From Mycetocola zhadangensis (lineage in GTDB: Bacteria > Actinomycetota > Actinomycetes > Actinomycetales > Microbacteriaceae): DNA of 64,000 nucleotides. Positions 7,330 through 17,200 of the stretch are shown here, in pieces (within the stretch, counting starts at the first letter, position 1; every line of letters starts with the position of its first letter). The notes below the pieces were generated by a model. That model was not told the DNA's origin and did no database searches. It saw only the letters and a program-made list of their open reading frames with translations. The position numbers were made by a program, and so were the translations under genes. The stretch is taken from positions 62,001-126,000 of the forward strand of contig NZ_RCWJ01000001.1 of assembly GCF_003668565.1 (NCBI RefSeq). Reading direction: 5' to 3'.

Positions 7330-8919
7330 ATGAGTGGGATCACAGTCTCGGGTGGTGTTGGTGGCGTCGGTGCCAACCTCGACGATATGAGCAGACAGGC
7401 CGGGAAGCTTCGTGACCTTGGCGGGCTTCTCGTCGACAAAGGGATCGAATCTGGCCGCGTTTTGCTGGACGGGGACTACCTGGAGTCGGTCGTGCTCTCT
7501 CCGATCACCGCATCGCTTGTCGGAGCCAAGGTCGCGGTGGTCACGGGTGGCCTCGCTCTCCTGGCGACAGAGACGACGGTCATCGGCCTGTTCCTCGATG
7601 GAGCCGTTATCGCCTATCGGCTCGCCGATTCGACCCTGGCCGCTCTTGCCGAAGGGCTGGCGAACGCTGGCACCTTCGCCGCCGGAGTATTTGCGGTGCC
7701 ACTCGCGATCATCGGCGCTGGCGGTGCCCTCATTTTCACAGGAGCGGCCGGCGTCGATGCCGCCGTCGATGAAGCCGTGAGTGCCGTTCAGGCGGGTCTG
7801 GCCGGCACCGCTGTCCTTCTCATCAAGAACCCTTGGCTTGCCGGCGACCCTGCTGCTCTTCTGGCCGAATTGGCTCGGCGCACCGCAGCGAACTTCTCGG
7901 GCGACGATGTGGCGGCCGACTTCACTGACACGATGACCGACGCCATGCAGGACCTCAACGAACTCGCGGGTGATCAGAGTTGGTTTGTCGACGTCATCGC
8001 CAACGGTGCACCAGGGCTCCTCTCCGGGCTGACCTTTCCTCTCGCTGCGCTGCTCGGTCCCGATGAGGCCGGTCGCTTGCTTTCGTCGATCACCGGCGGA
8101 CCGTGGCCACCGCGCTCCTACGAAGAAGCGATTCAGGCGATTTTGGGCGGCGGACAGAAGTTCGGCCAGTTCGATGACGGCACGGTGACGATGTTCGATC
8201 CGGGGCCCCCTGACACTGCCACCAGTCCAACGAGCATCGCCGACCTCATGCACAACTCAGGTGAGATCGACGATCGGGACGGCGATGGCTCCTTTGCTCG
8301 CATCCGAATTGTCGAAGCGGGGGGAGAGCCACCACACTGGGTCGTGCAGATTCCAAGCACACAAGGCTGGGCCACCGAAGCTGGTTCAACGCCGAACGAT
8401 GTCACAAGCGATTTGCACGCTATGGCTGGGTACCCGACTGCGCTCGCCGATGCGGTGAGGCAGGCGATGGCCGAAGCGGGGATTGGTGCGACAGATCCTG
8501 TGATGCTTGAGGGCTTCAGCCTCGGCGGTATCACCGCAGGGATGATGGCCGCTGACAAGAGCCTGCCTTTCAACGTCACCCACGTGGTGACGGCCGGTTC
8601 ACCCATCGCCCGGTTTCCTATTGACCCGGACATTCAAGTGCTGGCGCTTGAGCACTCCGAAGATCCGGTTGCGCGGCTCGACGGACGGGGAAACCCAGTT
8701 GGTTCGAACTGGACAACCGTGCAAACCGATGCTCCCTGGTTGGCAAGCGAGGACCAGGCCCCTGGCATCGCTGGAGCCCATAGCGCTGAGCGTTACGGTA
8801 TGACCGCTCAAGCGGCCGCCACACAGGGCGACCCGAGCTTCGAGCATTTCGTCGACTCGGCCTCAGGCTTTCTCAGGCCAGACGGAACCGTCGTCGACTA
8901 CGGAGCGAAACGCCCATGA
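7330..8919 (+). CDS. Alpha/beta-hydrolase (lipase-like) protein of the ESX locus (529 aa)
   Basis: The C-terminal half has a lipase nucleophile elbow, GFSLGG, with Ser397. A candidate acid, Asp445, lies in EHSEDPVARLDG. Candidate histidines are His484 (AHSAERYG) and His506. The N-terminal 200 residues contain a helical start (GANLDDMSRQAGKL) like the hairpin of secreted WXG/LXG proteins and a long Gly/Ala/Val-rich hydrophobic stretch (about residues 57-145). The architecture, helical secretion module plus hydrolase, fits a secreted type VII phospholipase or esterase effector. It starts at ATG 7330 one base after the previous stop, and its stop overlaps a lipoprotein gene. Substrate is unknown; the family call for the hydrolase part is fairly safe, the secretion is inferred. 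Confidence 0.6.
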   Translation: MSGITVSGGVGGVGANLDDMSRQAGKLRDLGGLLVDKGIESGRVLLDGDYLESVVLSPITASLVGAKVAVVTGGLALLATETTVIGLFLDGAVIAYRLADSTLAALAEGLANAGTFAAGVFAVPLAIIGAGGALIFTGAAGVDAAVDEAVSAVQAGLAGTAVLLIKNPWLAGDPAALLAELARRTAANFSGDDVAADFTDTMTDAMQDLNELAGDQSWFVDVIANGAPGLLSGLTFPLAALLGPDEAGRLLSSITGGPWPPRSYEEAIQAILGGGQKFGQFDDGTVTMFDPGPPDTATSPTSIADLMHNSGEIDDRDGDGSFARIRIVEAGGEPPHWVVQIPSTQGWATEAGSTPNDVTSDLHAMAGYPTALADAVRQAMAEAGIGATDPVMLEGFSLGGITAGMMAADKSLPFNVTHVVTAGSPIARFPIDPDIQVLALEHSEDPVARLDGRGNPVGSNWTTVQTDAPWLASEDQAPGIAGAHSAERYGMTAQAAATQGDPSFEHFVDSASGFLRPDGTVVDYGAKRP

Positions 8920-9455
8920 CCGGCCGAACCGTCGTAACGCGCACCGTTTTGCTCTGTCTGACCGCTCTGTTTGCCTCGAGCATGCTGGCCGCCTGTTCGT
9001 TCGGGGGGACAGGCCGAGGCTCATCCGAGCCCGCTCGGGCGGAGTATTCCCATGTCCAGGCGGCTGAAGCTGTCGCCCAGCTGCCGGGGATCACCTCCGC
9101 GGAGATCGCGACGTCGACCGACGGGCTTCCGAGCCAGGTAAAACTCCTCGCATGGGTATCGGCTGAAGCCGGGTATTCTGCGAATCCCGCCGAACTGCTC
9201 GAGTACATCATTCGGCAGGCGTGGTCCTCAACGGATCAAAGACCAACCACAACGGTTCGGGTCGAACTCGGCATTGAGGGCCAGGACCTCGACCTCGTCG
9301 CACTCGCAGCGGAAATCGGACTCCCAGGCACGGTCGATCAGAACAATAAGAATGACTGGAGCGTGCGCATCCCGGTGGATGACGTTGCTGCCGCATACGG
9401 AGCGTGGCCGGGTGAAATTCCTCCGCCTCCCGCCTCGCTGGGCGTCAGTGAGTGA
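8916..9455 (+). CDS. Predicted lipoprotein (179 aa)
   Basis: An N-terminal signal of type II: Arg-rich start, hydrophobic core VLLCLTALFASSML, then lipobox LAAC with Cys27 as the lipidation site. The mature part is about 150 residues with alternating strands and helices and a Pro-rich end (GEIPPPPASLG). I recognise no enzymatic motif. Its ATG overlaps the stop of the hydrolase gene (ATGA), so the two are probably made together. It might anchor, modulate or protect against the hydrolase on the outer face of the membrane; that is an inference from coupling. Confidence 0.6.
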   Translation: MTGRTVVTRTVLLCLTALFASSMLAACSFGGTGRGSSEPARAEYSHVQAAEAVAQLPGITSAEIATSTDGLPSQVKLLAWVSAEAGYSANPAELLEYIIRQAWSSTDQRPTTTVRVELGIEGQDLDLVALAAEIGLPGTVDQNNKNDWSVRIPVDDVAAAYGAWPGEIPPPPASLGVSE

Positions 9456-9534
9456 CGCCCCTCAGTTTCTGGTCATCGACGGCGACGTGGTTCGATGGGG
9501 ACTCCTCCCCATCGAGACCGCCAGCCAACATCCA

Positions 9535-9540
9535 TAGAAT
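9535..9540 (+). promoter_or_regulatory. Candidate -10 box TAGAAT before the PP2C gene
   Basis: TAGAAT lies 3 nt before ATG 9544 and 9 nt before a second in-frame ATG at 9550. If used, transcription would start near 9547-9550 and the second ATG would be the leaderless start. The -35 region is weak. Confidence 0.35.
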
Positions 9541-9543
9541 TGC

Positions 9544-10383
9544 ATGAACATGCCTGCCCACGTAGAAACCATCACGACTCCCCGCTCGAAGGTGACGGTC
9601 AGCGTCACCGGGCGGAGTGAGACCGGACACGTCCGCGCCCACAACGAAGACAGCCTCATCGCTGAGGCACCGATCTTCGCTGTCGCCGACGGAATGGGCG
9701 GCCACACCCGTGGTGATCTGGCCAGCCAGGCCATGGTGCACCAACTGTCGTACAGCATCCGCCGGGGTGAACCGACAACACCAGAAGCGGTATTCACGGC
9801 GATCACCGCGGCCAACTCGCTCATCGCGTCGTGGGCCGAAACCACAGGCATCGCCGGAACAACGGTTGCCGGTCTCGCCCTCGTCTCGCTCTCAAGCCAG
9901 GCCGACTGCCATTGGATGGCGTTCAACATCGGCGACTCGCGGGTGTACCTCTGGGATGACCACGAACTGCGCCAGGTCACCGTCGACCACTCGGCGATCC
10001 AGGAACTGATCGACGCAGGCTCGATCACACAGTTCGAGGCGCTCACTCACCCCGAGCGCAACGTCGTCACCCGGGCGGTGGGAGTCGAGACCGACGCCGA
10101 CCCAGACGTGTGGCTCCTGCCGGCGTCAGACCACCAAACGTTCCTAATCTGCTCTGACGGGCTCACCCGCGAGGTCTCCCCAGAGCAAATCGAAGCGGTT
10201 CTGCGCTCAGGAGTCGAAGACCCGGCCGACCGACTGCTGCAACTCGCTCTCGACGCAGGGGCTCACGACAACGTGACGATCCTCATCGTCGATTCCACCA
10301 GCGTCGATACGACGCCGCCGCGCCCGGGCTATCATGAAAATCGGTCGCTCGGATTCCTCGAGCAGACCCTGCCGAGGATCTGA
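9544..10383 (+). CDS. PP2C-family Ser/Thr protein phosphatase
   Basis: A soluble phosphatase of about 279 aa with all PP2C metal-site motifs: RAHNED (residues 35-40), VADGMGGH (about 50-57), GDSRVYLW (about 133-140), SDGLTREV (about 205-212) and the terminal HDNVT (about 241-245). It should remove phosphate from targets of the Ser/Thr kinase encoded 1.3 kb downstream, including FHA-binding phosphothreonines. Unlike PstP-type enzymes there is no transmembrane segment. Two ATG codons (9544, 9550) are possible starts; spacing to the TAGAAT box favours 9550. The next gene begins 8 bp after the stop. Confidence 0.85.
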   Translation: MNMPAHVETITTPRSKVTVSVTGRSETGHVRAHNEDSLIAEAPIFAVADGMGGHTRGDLASQAMVHQLSYSIRRGEPTTPEAVFTAITAANSLIASWAETTGIAGTTVAGLALVSLSSQADCHWMAFNIGDSRVYLWDDHELRQVTVDHSAIQELIDAGSITQFEALTHPERNVVTRAVGVETDADPDVWLLPASDHQTFLICSDGLTREVSPEQIEAVLRSGVEDPADRLLQLALDAGAHDNVTILIVDSTSVDTTPPRPGYHENRSLGFLEQTLPRI

Positions 10384-10390
10384 GGGTGGC

Positions 10391-11671
10391 ATGACAGGGT
10401 ATCTCTACGCCGACGCGCCTGAACACGACTGGCTCGCTGTCGCGACGGCCGGCCGCGTGCTTGTCGCCCGGGTCGGCGGCGATTCTGAACGTATCGCCCA
10501 GGTTGCTGCTGCCGGTGACGCAACAGCATCCGTTCAAAATGTTCTTGAAATGCTTACCGCGAAGGGGCTGTCGAACGTCGGACCGTTCGCCCTCGTCTTC
10601 TGGGTTGACGGCGCCATGAGGAGCAACGGCCTCGGCGTCATCGTGCGCGGCGGTGCGACCGTCAGCGTGATCACCGACGACGACACAGTGGTCGTCTCGT
10701 CGCGCGGCGTGACGACCTGGACAGAGCAGGTGATCGAGAACGCGGTCAGCTTCACCGTCGAGACCGGTGGGAGTAGCGCGACGGATCAGTTGCTTCCGCT
10801 GTCGCAGGGCGCAGCGTGGGTGTCATCGATTCGGCTCGACAACGATGCACCGCAAGCGGTGACGACGGATGCCGTGAGTGCGGCAGTCTCGCCCGAACCG
10901 GTTCCGCAGCGCCCCGAGCCCACTGTCGAACCGAGTGTGCTCGCCGAGAGCACCGAAGAGACTCGCGTCTTTCACACCACGACCGGGGTTCGGGCCGAAA
11001 AGGTAAGCCACCAGGGTGAACCTGAAGCCGACGGATACGACTATCTCTTCGGAGCAACAGTGTTTCGCACTGTCGGTTCCGCCGCGGTCGAGGAAGCCGA
11101 GAGCGACGACAGCGATGCCGCTGCACCTGCTGCACCCGCTGCGTCGGTCCCCGCCCCCGCGCAGGCAGCGGCGCCGCCGCAGCAGCCCGCGGCCCCGACG
11201 CTCGGCGATCACGACGGACACACGATGCTCGCCGCTGACATCCTCGAGGCTCGCCGTCGCGCCAAGGCGCAGGCTCCGGCCCCGCAGGCACCGCCGGTGC
11301 CGACCGCTCCGCAGGCGTCGAGCGTACTGCCTCCGTCGCACGCGTACGTTCTCGAGCTCCCCGACGGCGGAAGGCAGGCGCTCAGCGCTCCCGTCATACT
11401 GGGCCGCGCTCCGAGTGTGTCGAACGTGCCGGCATCCGTTCTTCCTCACCTCGTCACCCTCGTCGGTGATGACATCTCGCGCAGTCACCTGCGAGTCGCT
11501 GTTGAGGGCGGCACAGTTGTTGTGACCGACCTGCACTCGAGCAACGGCACCCATGTGATCGCGCCCGGCAAGCCACCGCAGTTGCTGCGCGCTGGCGAGC
11601 CGACACCGGTGATCGTCGGAACAACCATCGACCTTGGCAGCGATATCCTGCTGCGCATCACGGAGGCCTAA
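10391..11671 (+). CDS. FHA-domain protein with Ala/Pro linker (426 aa)
   Basis: Three parts are visible: an N-terminal globular domain (residues 1-130, strands and helices, no motif recognised), a long Ala/Pro-rich disordered linker (about 155-315), and a C-terminal forkhead-associated domain (about 333-425) with the conserved GR, SRSH and SSNGTH elements that bind phosphothreonine. A segment HDGHTMLAADILEARRRA in the linker contains a Thr that could be a phosphorylation site docking an FHA partner. The start at ATG 10391 follows GAGGGTGGC. It lies between phosphatase and kinase genes, so it is a likely kinase substrate or adaptor. Confidence 0.75.
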   Translation: MTGYLYADAPEHDWLAVATAGRVLVARVGGDSERIAQVAAAGDATASVQNVLEMLTAKGLSNVGPFALVFWVDGAMRSNGLGVIVRGGATVSVITDDDTVVVSSRGVTTWTEQVIENAVSFTVETGGSSATDQLLPLSQGAAWVSSIRLDNDAPQAVTTDAVSAAVSPEPVPQRPEPTVEPSVLAESTEETRVFHTTTGVRAEKVSHQGEPEADGYDYLFGATVFRTVGSAAVEEAESDDSDAAAPAAPAASVPAPAQAAAPPQQPAAPTLGDHDGHTMLAADILEARRRAKAQAPAPQAPPVPTAPQASSVLPPSHAYVLELPDGGRQALSAPVILGRAPSVSNVPASVLPHLVTLVGDDISRSHLRVAVEGGTVVVTDLHSSNGTHVIAPGKPPQLLRAGEPTPVIVGTTIDLGSDILLRITEA

Positions 11672-11672
11672 G

Positions 11673-13295
11673 GTGGCGGGTCGCTCGGTCGCCACTCCGC
11701 CAGAACTGCCCGGCCTGCACTACGTCCGTCCGCTCGGAGCCGGTGGTTTCAGCGACGTCTACCTCTACGAGCAGGAGCTGCCGAAGCGCAATGTCGCCGT
11801 GAAGGTTCTCGCGTCTGACGACCTTACCGACAGCACGCGGGCTGCGTTCGTCGCCGAAGCGAACCTCATGGCGCAGCTTTCGGCTCACCCGTACATCGTC
11901 ACGATTTACCACGCCGCTGTTGCACCGGACGGGCGCCCGTACTTCGTGATGGAGTACTGCTCGGGGCCGAGCCTGGCCGAACAGTACAAGCGCTCCCGGT
12001 TCAGTGTGGCCGATGCGCTTCGCACGGGAGTGCGGCTCTCCAGCGCGGTCGCCACCGCACACGCCGCTGGCATCCTGCACCGTGACATCAAACCGGCCAA
12101 CGTGCTCACGAACGGTTACGGCTGGCCTGCGCTCACCGACTTCGGCATCTCGAGTGCCGTCGACATCGAACTGCCCGTCAACACGACGACTCGTGAGGCT
12201 CTGAACTCGTCAGGAGCGACAGCGACTGGCTCGATCGGCATGTCCATTCCGTGGTCACCGCCGGAGATGTTCGACGACAACCCGCAGCCCGACGTGCGCA
12301 GCGATGTTTTCTCGTTGGCCGCCACCCTGTACACGCTGCTCGCCGGTCACACGCCCTTTGAAATCCCGGGCAAGCCCAATGGAACTGTCGACCTCATTGG
12401 ACGGATCGAGCGGGGGAGTGTCACACCGATGGAGCGCAGCGATATCCCGCGCTCCCTGACGACGATCCTCGCCAAGGGCATGTCTGTGCAGGCCGACAAT
12501 CGGTTCGCAACGGCCATCGACTTCGCGCGGGCACTGCAGCGTGTGGAGATGGAACTCTCCTATGCGCCGACCGCGATCGATGTTCCCAACCTCACGGTTC
12601 TCGACCGCCCAGGCAACGCAACCGATGATTCGGGCGACAAAACGCGCATTCGCGGTGTCGCAACCGTTCACGCCCAGCCGTCGGCGCCGATTCGTCCGCC
12701 GACAGCTGCCCCGAGCCCGGCGCCGGTGTCTCATGGGGCCGATCCGACGGTGATTCGGAGAATGCCGACGGTGCAACCGCAGGGCGCTACGGCGCCAGCG
12801 GAGGCGCCGGAACACACGGTTCTTCGCCAGCGCCCCCAGGCGCCGGTCGCGGAGGAAACTGCGCCGCCAGCCCCGACACGCAACCGTCTCGTGCCGATCC
12901 TTGGCGGAGCCGCGGCCGTCGTCGTGCTCGCGGGGGGACTCATCGCCGCCATCGTGCTCGGTCCGGACGCGCAGAACCCGAACGCCAACCCGACTCCCAA
13001 AGCGACCTCAGACATTGTGACGACCGGCGTGCCCACACCAGAGTCGGTTTCCGTCGCCCCGATCGGCGATGGCAGCAGCGTGACATTCACCTGGTCGAAC
13101 CCGGAACCGGAAGATGGTGACACATTCCAGTGGCGCCGCACCGGCGGCACAGCTGATGAGATGCCGACCAGCACCAAGGAACCGACGGTGACGCTGGACT
13201 CTCTCGCTCCGGGCAGCCAGGTTTGTATCGAGGTCGCCGTTCGGCGAAGCTCAGGGAAAGTATCGGGGGACCCTTTGGAGATGTGCACATCGTGA
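11673..13295 (+). CDS. Transmembrane Ser/Thr protein kinase with extracellular Fn3-like domain
   Basis: A 540-aa Hanks-type kinase. It has a Gly-rich loop GAGGFSDVY (22-30), catalytic Lys44 (VAVKVL), HRDIKPANV with catalytic Asp138, and DFG with Asp156. A Pro/Ala-rich juxtamembrane stretch contains several Thr residues (DPTVIRR, EHTVLRQ) that look like phosphosites. One transmembrane helix is at about 406-430. The outer part (455-540) is a single fibronectin type III-like domain (VTFTWSNPEPEDGDTFQW, two Cys), not PASTA repeats, so it probably senses something other than muropeptides. GTG 11673 is preceded by GGAG at 7-nt spacing. Its stop overlaps the next FHA gene (GTGA), so translation is coupled. 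Confidence 0.85.
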   Translation: MAGRSVATPPELPGLHYVRPLGAGGFSDVYLYEQELPKRNVAVKVLASDDLTDSTRAAFVAEANLMAQLSAHPYIVTIYHAAVAPDGRPYFVMEYCSGPSLAEQYKRSRFSVADALRTGVRLSSAVATAHAAGILHRDIKPANVLTNGYGWPALTDFGISSAVDIELPVNTTTREALNSSGATATGSIGMSIPWSPPEMFDDNPQPDVRSDVFSLAATLYTLLAGHTPFEIPGKPNGTVDLIGRIERGSVTPMERSDIPRSLTTILAKGMSVQADNRFATAIDFARALQRVEMELSYAPTAIDVPNLTVLDRPGNATDDSGDKTRIRGVATVHAQPSAPIRPPTAAPSPAPVSHGADPTVIRRMPTVQPQGATAPAEAPEHTVLRQRPQAPVAEETAPPAPTRNRLVPILGGAAAVVVLAGGLIAAIVLGPDAQNPNANPTPKATSDIVTTGVPTPESVSVAPIGDGSSVTFTWSNPEPEDGDTFQWRRTGGTADEMPTSTKEPTVTLDSLAPGSQVCIEVAVRRSSGKVSGDPLEMCTS

Positions 13296-14098
13296 AAGCT
13301 CCACGCGTTGAATTCTGTGGCGAGTGGTATGACATCACGCCTGGGCAGCCGTTCTTCGTCGGGCGCGAGTCCGACCTGATCATTGACGAGAACCCGTTCC
13401 TGCACCGCCGATTTCTGTCGATCAGTGATGAGAACGGGCTGTGGTGGTTGTCAAACGTCGGCAACCTCCTCTCCGCGACCGTGACAGACACGACCGGTCA
13501 GGTTCAGGCGTGGCTCGCACCTGGGGCACGCCTTCCCATCGTGTTCCCCGAGCTGACAGTGATGTTCAGCGCCGGCTCGACCACTTACGAGTTCACCATC
13601 CACGCTGAAGCCGAGTACTTCGGCACGAACGACATGACGGCACTGTCAGCGGGAACCACGACAGTCGGACCTGTGCACCTCACGAGCAGCCAGAGGTTGC
13701 TCATCGTCGCTCTGGCAGAGAACGTCCTGCGTCAGGACTTTCCGGGCCGAGGCGAGATCCCCGCTTCGGTCGACGCCGCCGCGCGACTCGGCTGGACGCA
13801 GACAGCATTCAACCGCAAACTCGACAACGTCTGCGACAAGCTCGATCGCATCGGCGTGCGTGGGCTCCGCGGTGGACGAGGCAAGCTCGCCACGGGCCGC
13901 CGGGCGCGCCTGGTCGAGTACGCCGTTTCGTCACGACTCGTCGACGCGAACGACCTCGTGCTCCTCGATCGCGAGAAGTTCGAACGCGAGTCGGCTGAGG
14001 CAGCCAAGGCCACGTCCGACAATGGGGACACCGGGATTGTTCACACCGGTTCAGCTGCGGCCGAAGACAGCTCACCACGGGCGCTGACTCGGCCATAA
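13292..14098 (+). CDS. FHA-domain protein with C-terminal helical (winged-helix-like) domain
   Basis: A 268-aa soluble protein. The N-terminal half is FHA-like: FFVGRESDLII near residue 20-30, then HRRFLSI in the position of the S-x-x-H element, then strands around VTDTTG. The C-terminal half (about 130-235) is helical with a pattern (SQRLLIVALAENVL, ARLGWTQTAFNRKLDNV) resembling a winged helix-turn-helix, followed by basic GRGKLATGRRARL. It could therefore link threonine phosphorylation to DNA binding. The GTG at 13292 overlaps the kinase stop. DNA binding is an inference; the basic tail could also bind membrane or RNA. Confidence 0.6.
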   Translation: MKAPRVEFCGEWYDITPGQPFFVGRESDLIIDENPFLHRRFLSISDENGLWWLSNVGNLLSATVTDTTGQVQAWLAPGARLPIVFPELTVMFSAGSTTYEFTIHAEAEYFGTNDMTALSAGTTTVGPVHLTSSQRLLIVALAENVLRQDFPGRGEIPASVDAAARLGWTQTAFNRKLDNVCDKLDRIGVRGLRGGRGKLATGRRARLVEYAVSSRLVDANDLVLLDREKFERESAEAAKATSDNGDTGIVHTGSAAAEDSSPRALTRP

Positions 14099-14117
14099 TT
14101 CTCACCACTGCACCGTC

Positions 14118-14131
14118 CATGCGAACGCATG
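14118..14131 (+). promoter_or_regulatory. Operator-like palindrome CATGCG-AA-CGCATG
   Basis: A perfect 6-bp inverted repeat with an AA centre, lying 24 bp upstream of the candidate -10 box TAGCGT (14155-14160). It would overlap or abut the -35 region of a promoter for the giant surface gene. Confidence 0.35.
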
Positions 14132-14154
14132 AGATCGCGGTGTTCCGCACATGC

Positions 14155-14160
14155 TAGCGT
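14155..14160 (+). promoter_or_regulatory. Candidate -10 box TAGCGT for the surface-protein operon
   Basis: TAGCGT in the 142-bp gap between the FHA gene and the giant gene, the only sizeable gap in this part of the locus. It would give a leader of about 74 nt that includes a GTTGT/ACAAC hairpin (14198-14215) before the ribosome-binding site. No good -35 element is seen. Confidence 0.3.
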
Positions 14161-14240
14161 TGCTTGGGTTTCTGTGTCACCTCGATGAGGGTCGAGCGTT
14201 GTAGAACCCCACAACTGTGTCAACCCAGGGGGACAAGAAC

Positions 14241-17200
14241 GTGTTGAAATGGCTTAAGGGTCGCAAAGTCACGGCCTCGGTCGTCGCACTTTCCGTTCTC
14301 GTCGCCGTTCCGGTCACCGTCGCGGTGCTCCACGAAGGCTTCCCCGTCACCGACGTCGACCTCAGCGCGCGCGACGTCTGGGTGACCAACGGCACCGAGC
14401 TCATGGCTGGCCGTCTCAACCGTCAGATCGAAGAGCTCAACGCCTCGGTCGCCACAGTGTCGAACGACATTGACGTGCTGCAGAACGGCGAGGACGTGCT
14501 GCTGCACGACAGGTCCGGCTCCACGGTCGAGCGCGTCGATTCGGCGTTCACCACCCTGATTGAGCGTGCAGACATGCCGCCAGGTGCCGAGCTCTCCCTC
14601 GGTGACACCAAACTCAGCATCGTCGATCCAAAGACCGGCGAGCTGTGGATCACCAACACCGCAGGCGAACTGCGGTTCTCCACCGTCGACACCAAACCGC
14701 TGGCGAAGCTCGGTGACAACGCAAAGGCCGTTGTTTCCACCGATGGCACCACATTCGCTGTGTCGCCCGAGAAGAAAAAGCTTTACGCCTACCCGGCCGG
14801 TGGGGGAGACCCGACAATCACCGAGCTGCCGAAGCTCGACGACTATCTCCTCACCGCCGCGGGTGAGCAGGCGGTCATTCTCGACCGCGACAAGAACCGA
14901 ATTTTGACGGATGCCACAAGCTCCATTTCGCTCCCAGATCAGGGCGTGAAGTTGCAACAGGTCAGTGCGACAGGAGGTGAGGTGATTGTTGCGACAGGAT
15001 CCTCGCTGCTTCGCGTCCGTCTCAACGACGACTCACCGCAGACCATCAAGGCCGAGATCACCAACCCGGTGACGAAGGCCAACGAGATCTCTTCACCGGT
15101 CAACCTCAACGGTTGCGCGCACGGCGCATGGTCTGGCGCGAGCAAGTACCTCGCGGTCTGCGGCGAGGCATCGCCGTCTCGCCAGCCGATCGAGCCGCTG
15201 GCCGAGGGAGCGACCCTCGAATTCCGTGTCAACAAGAACGTCATCGCCCTCAACAACCTGCAGACCGGTGACGTCTGGCTCGTCGACGCCAACATGCGCC
15301 TCGTCAAAAACTGGGAAGAGGTCACGCCTCCCCAGGAAGACGACGGAGAAGAGGGCGACGAGAAGGCGTCGACACAGTCATTCGAAGACACGCTGGCTGA
15401 CCGAACAGAGCAGAACCGGCCGCCAATCGCGCGCGACGACGCGCTCGGTGCTCGTCCGGGCAAGAGCACAATCCTTCCGGTGCTCGACAACGACACAGAC
15501 CCTGACGGTGACGTGCTCACCATCGGTGAGAACCTGCAGGGCCTCGCCCCTGAGTCCGGACTCATCGAGTTCATCGACGGTGGCCGTGCCCTTCAGTTCA
15601 CCCCGAACCCAGAGCAATCTGCCGGAACCATCTCGTTCCGCTACTCGGTGTCAGACGGCCGCACCGGCGGCGTTGCCGAAGCAACGGTGAGTGTCACCAT
15701 CATGCCGATGGAGACGAACGCGCCTCCGGTCGAACAGCGCAAGGGAGCCGTGAGCGTCGAGGTCGGACAGTCGATCTCGTACAACCCGCTCATCGACTGG
15801 CGCGACCCCGACGGCGACGACGTGTTTCTCCAGTCCGCCGTCTCCAACAACGGCGATCTCGTTCGGTTCTCGCACGAAGGTTTCGTAACCGTAACGCACA
15901 CCTCCGCCCAGGAGGGCCCTCGGGACATTGTCTACGTTGTTTCCGACGGCTACGAAACAGCATCCGGAACTTTCACTGTTGATGTGAAACCGTCGGGAAC
16001 CCTCGGCCCGATCGGAACACCCGACCACGTTCAAACATTCGTGGGTGAGCCGATCGATGCGTTCCCGCTCGACAACGACCTGTCGACGAACGGCTCACAG
16101 CTCGCACTCCTCGGTGCAGAGGCGCAGAGCGGTGGCCTCACCATCACTCTCAAGCCCGACTCGAACTCGATGCAGCTCGTTGCGGGTAACGCCGGTGTCT
16201 ACTACGTGCAGTACACACTCGGCGCCGGCGCTGCCACCAGCATCGGTATGCTGCGGGTCGACGTTCGGGACGCGCCAACCGAGGTGCAGAAACCGATCGC
16301 CGTTCACGACACCGGGTACCTGCGACCGAACGAGCCGACCTCGCTCAACGTGCTCACGAACGATGTGGCGCCCAGCGGTAACGTCCTCGCCATTCGCTCG
16401 CTCGACATCCCTGATGAGTCGCGGGTGCTCTCGATTGAGGTGCTCAACTCCTCGGTGATCCGGGTGACTTCATCCGGAGCGGTGACCGACCAACTCCAAT
16501 TCAGCTACACCCTCTCTGACGGCACGAACGAAGCGACAACAACCGTTTCGATAGTTCCGGTGCCGCCGCTGACGAAGCACCAGGCGCCCATCGCCGCCGA
16601 CGACACCGTTACCGTGCGGGCGGGAGATATCGCGAGCGTTCCGGTGCTCGAGAACGACGTTCACCCCGACAACGCGGTGATGGTTCTTGCTCCTGACCTC
16701 GTCGAGCCGTCGACAGGCGGTCTTGCCTTCGTCACGGACGACCGAGTTCGTTATCAGGCTCCGCGGGACCCTGGTGTGTACACGGCCGCCTACATGGTGA
16801 CGGATGCGTTCAAGCAGCAGGCGGTCGCACGGGTGACCTTCAATGTGGTCGGGGCCGATAAGGACAAGAACGAGGCCCCTGCTCCCAAGACGCTCACCGC
16901 TCGCGTTTTCGCCGACTCGTCCGTCGAAGTTAACGTGCCGCTTGACGGGCTCGACCCCAACGGCGACTCTCTCGTCTTCGACGGGCTGGCGAGTTCGCCG
17001 GCGCTCGGAAGTGTGACCGACTCGAACAGCACAACCTTCACCTATACGGCGGCTCCCGGTTCGGCGGGAACCGACGTGTTTTCCTACACTCTCAAAGACA
17101 CCTTCGGTGCGACCGCGATCGGAACTGTGCGCATCGGCGTTATTCAGCGCGCGGCGCAGGACTCACCGCCCATCGCCGTCGATGACACCATCGAGGTTCA

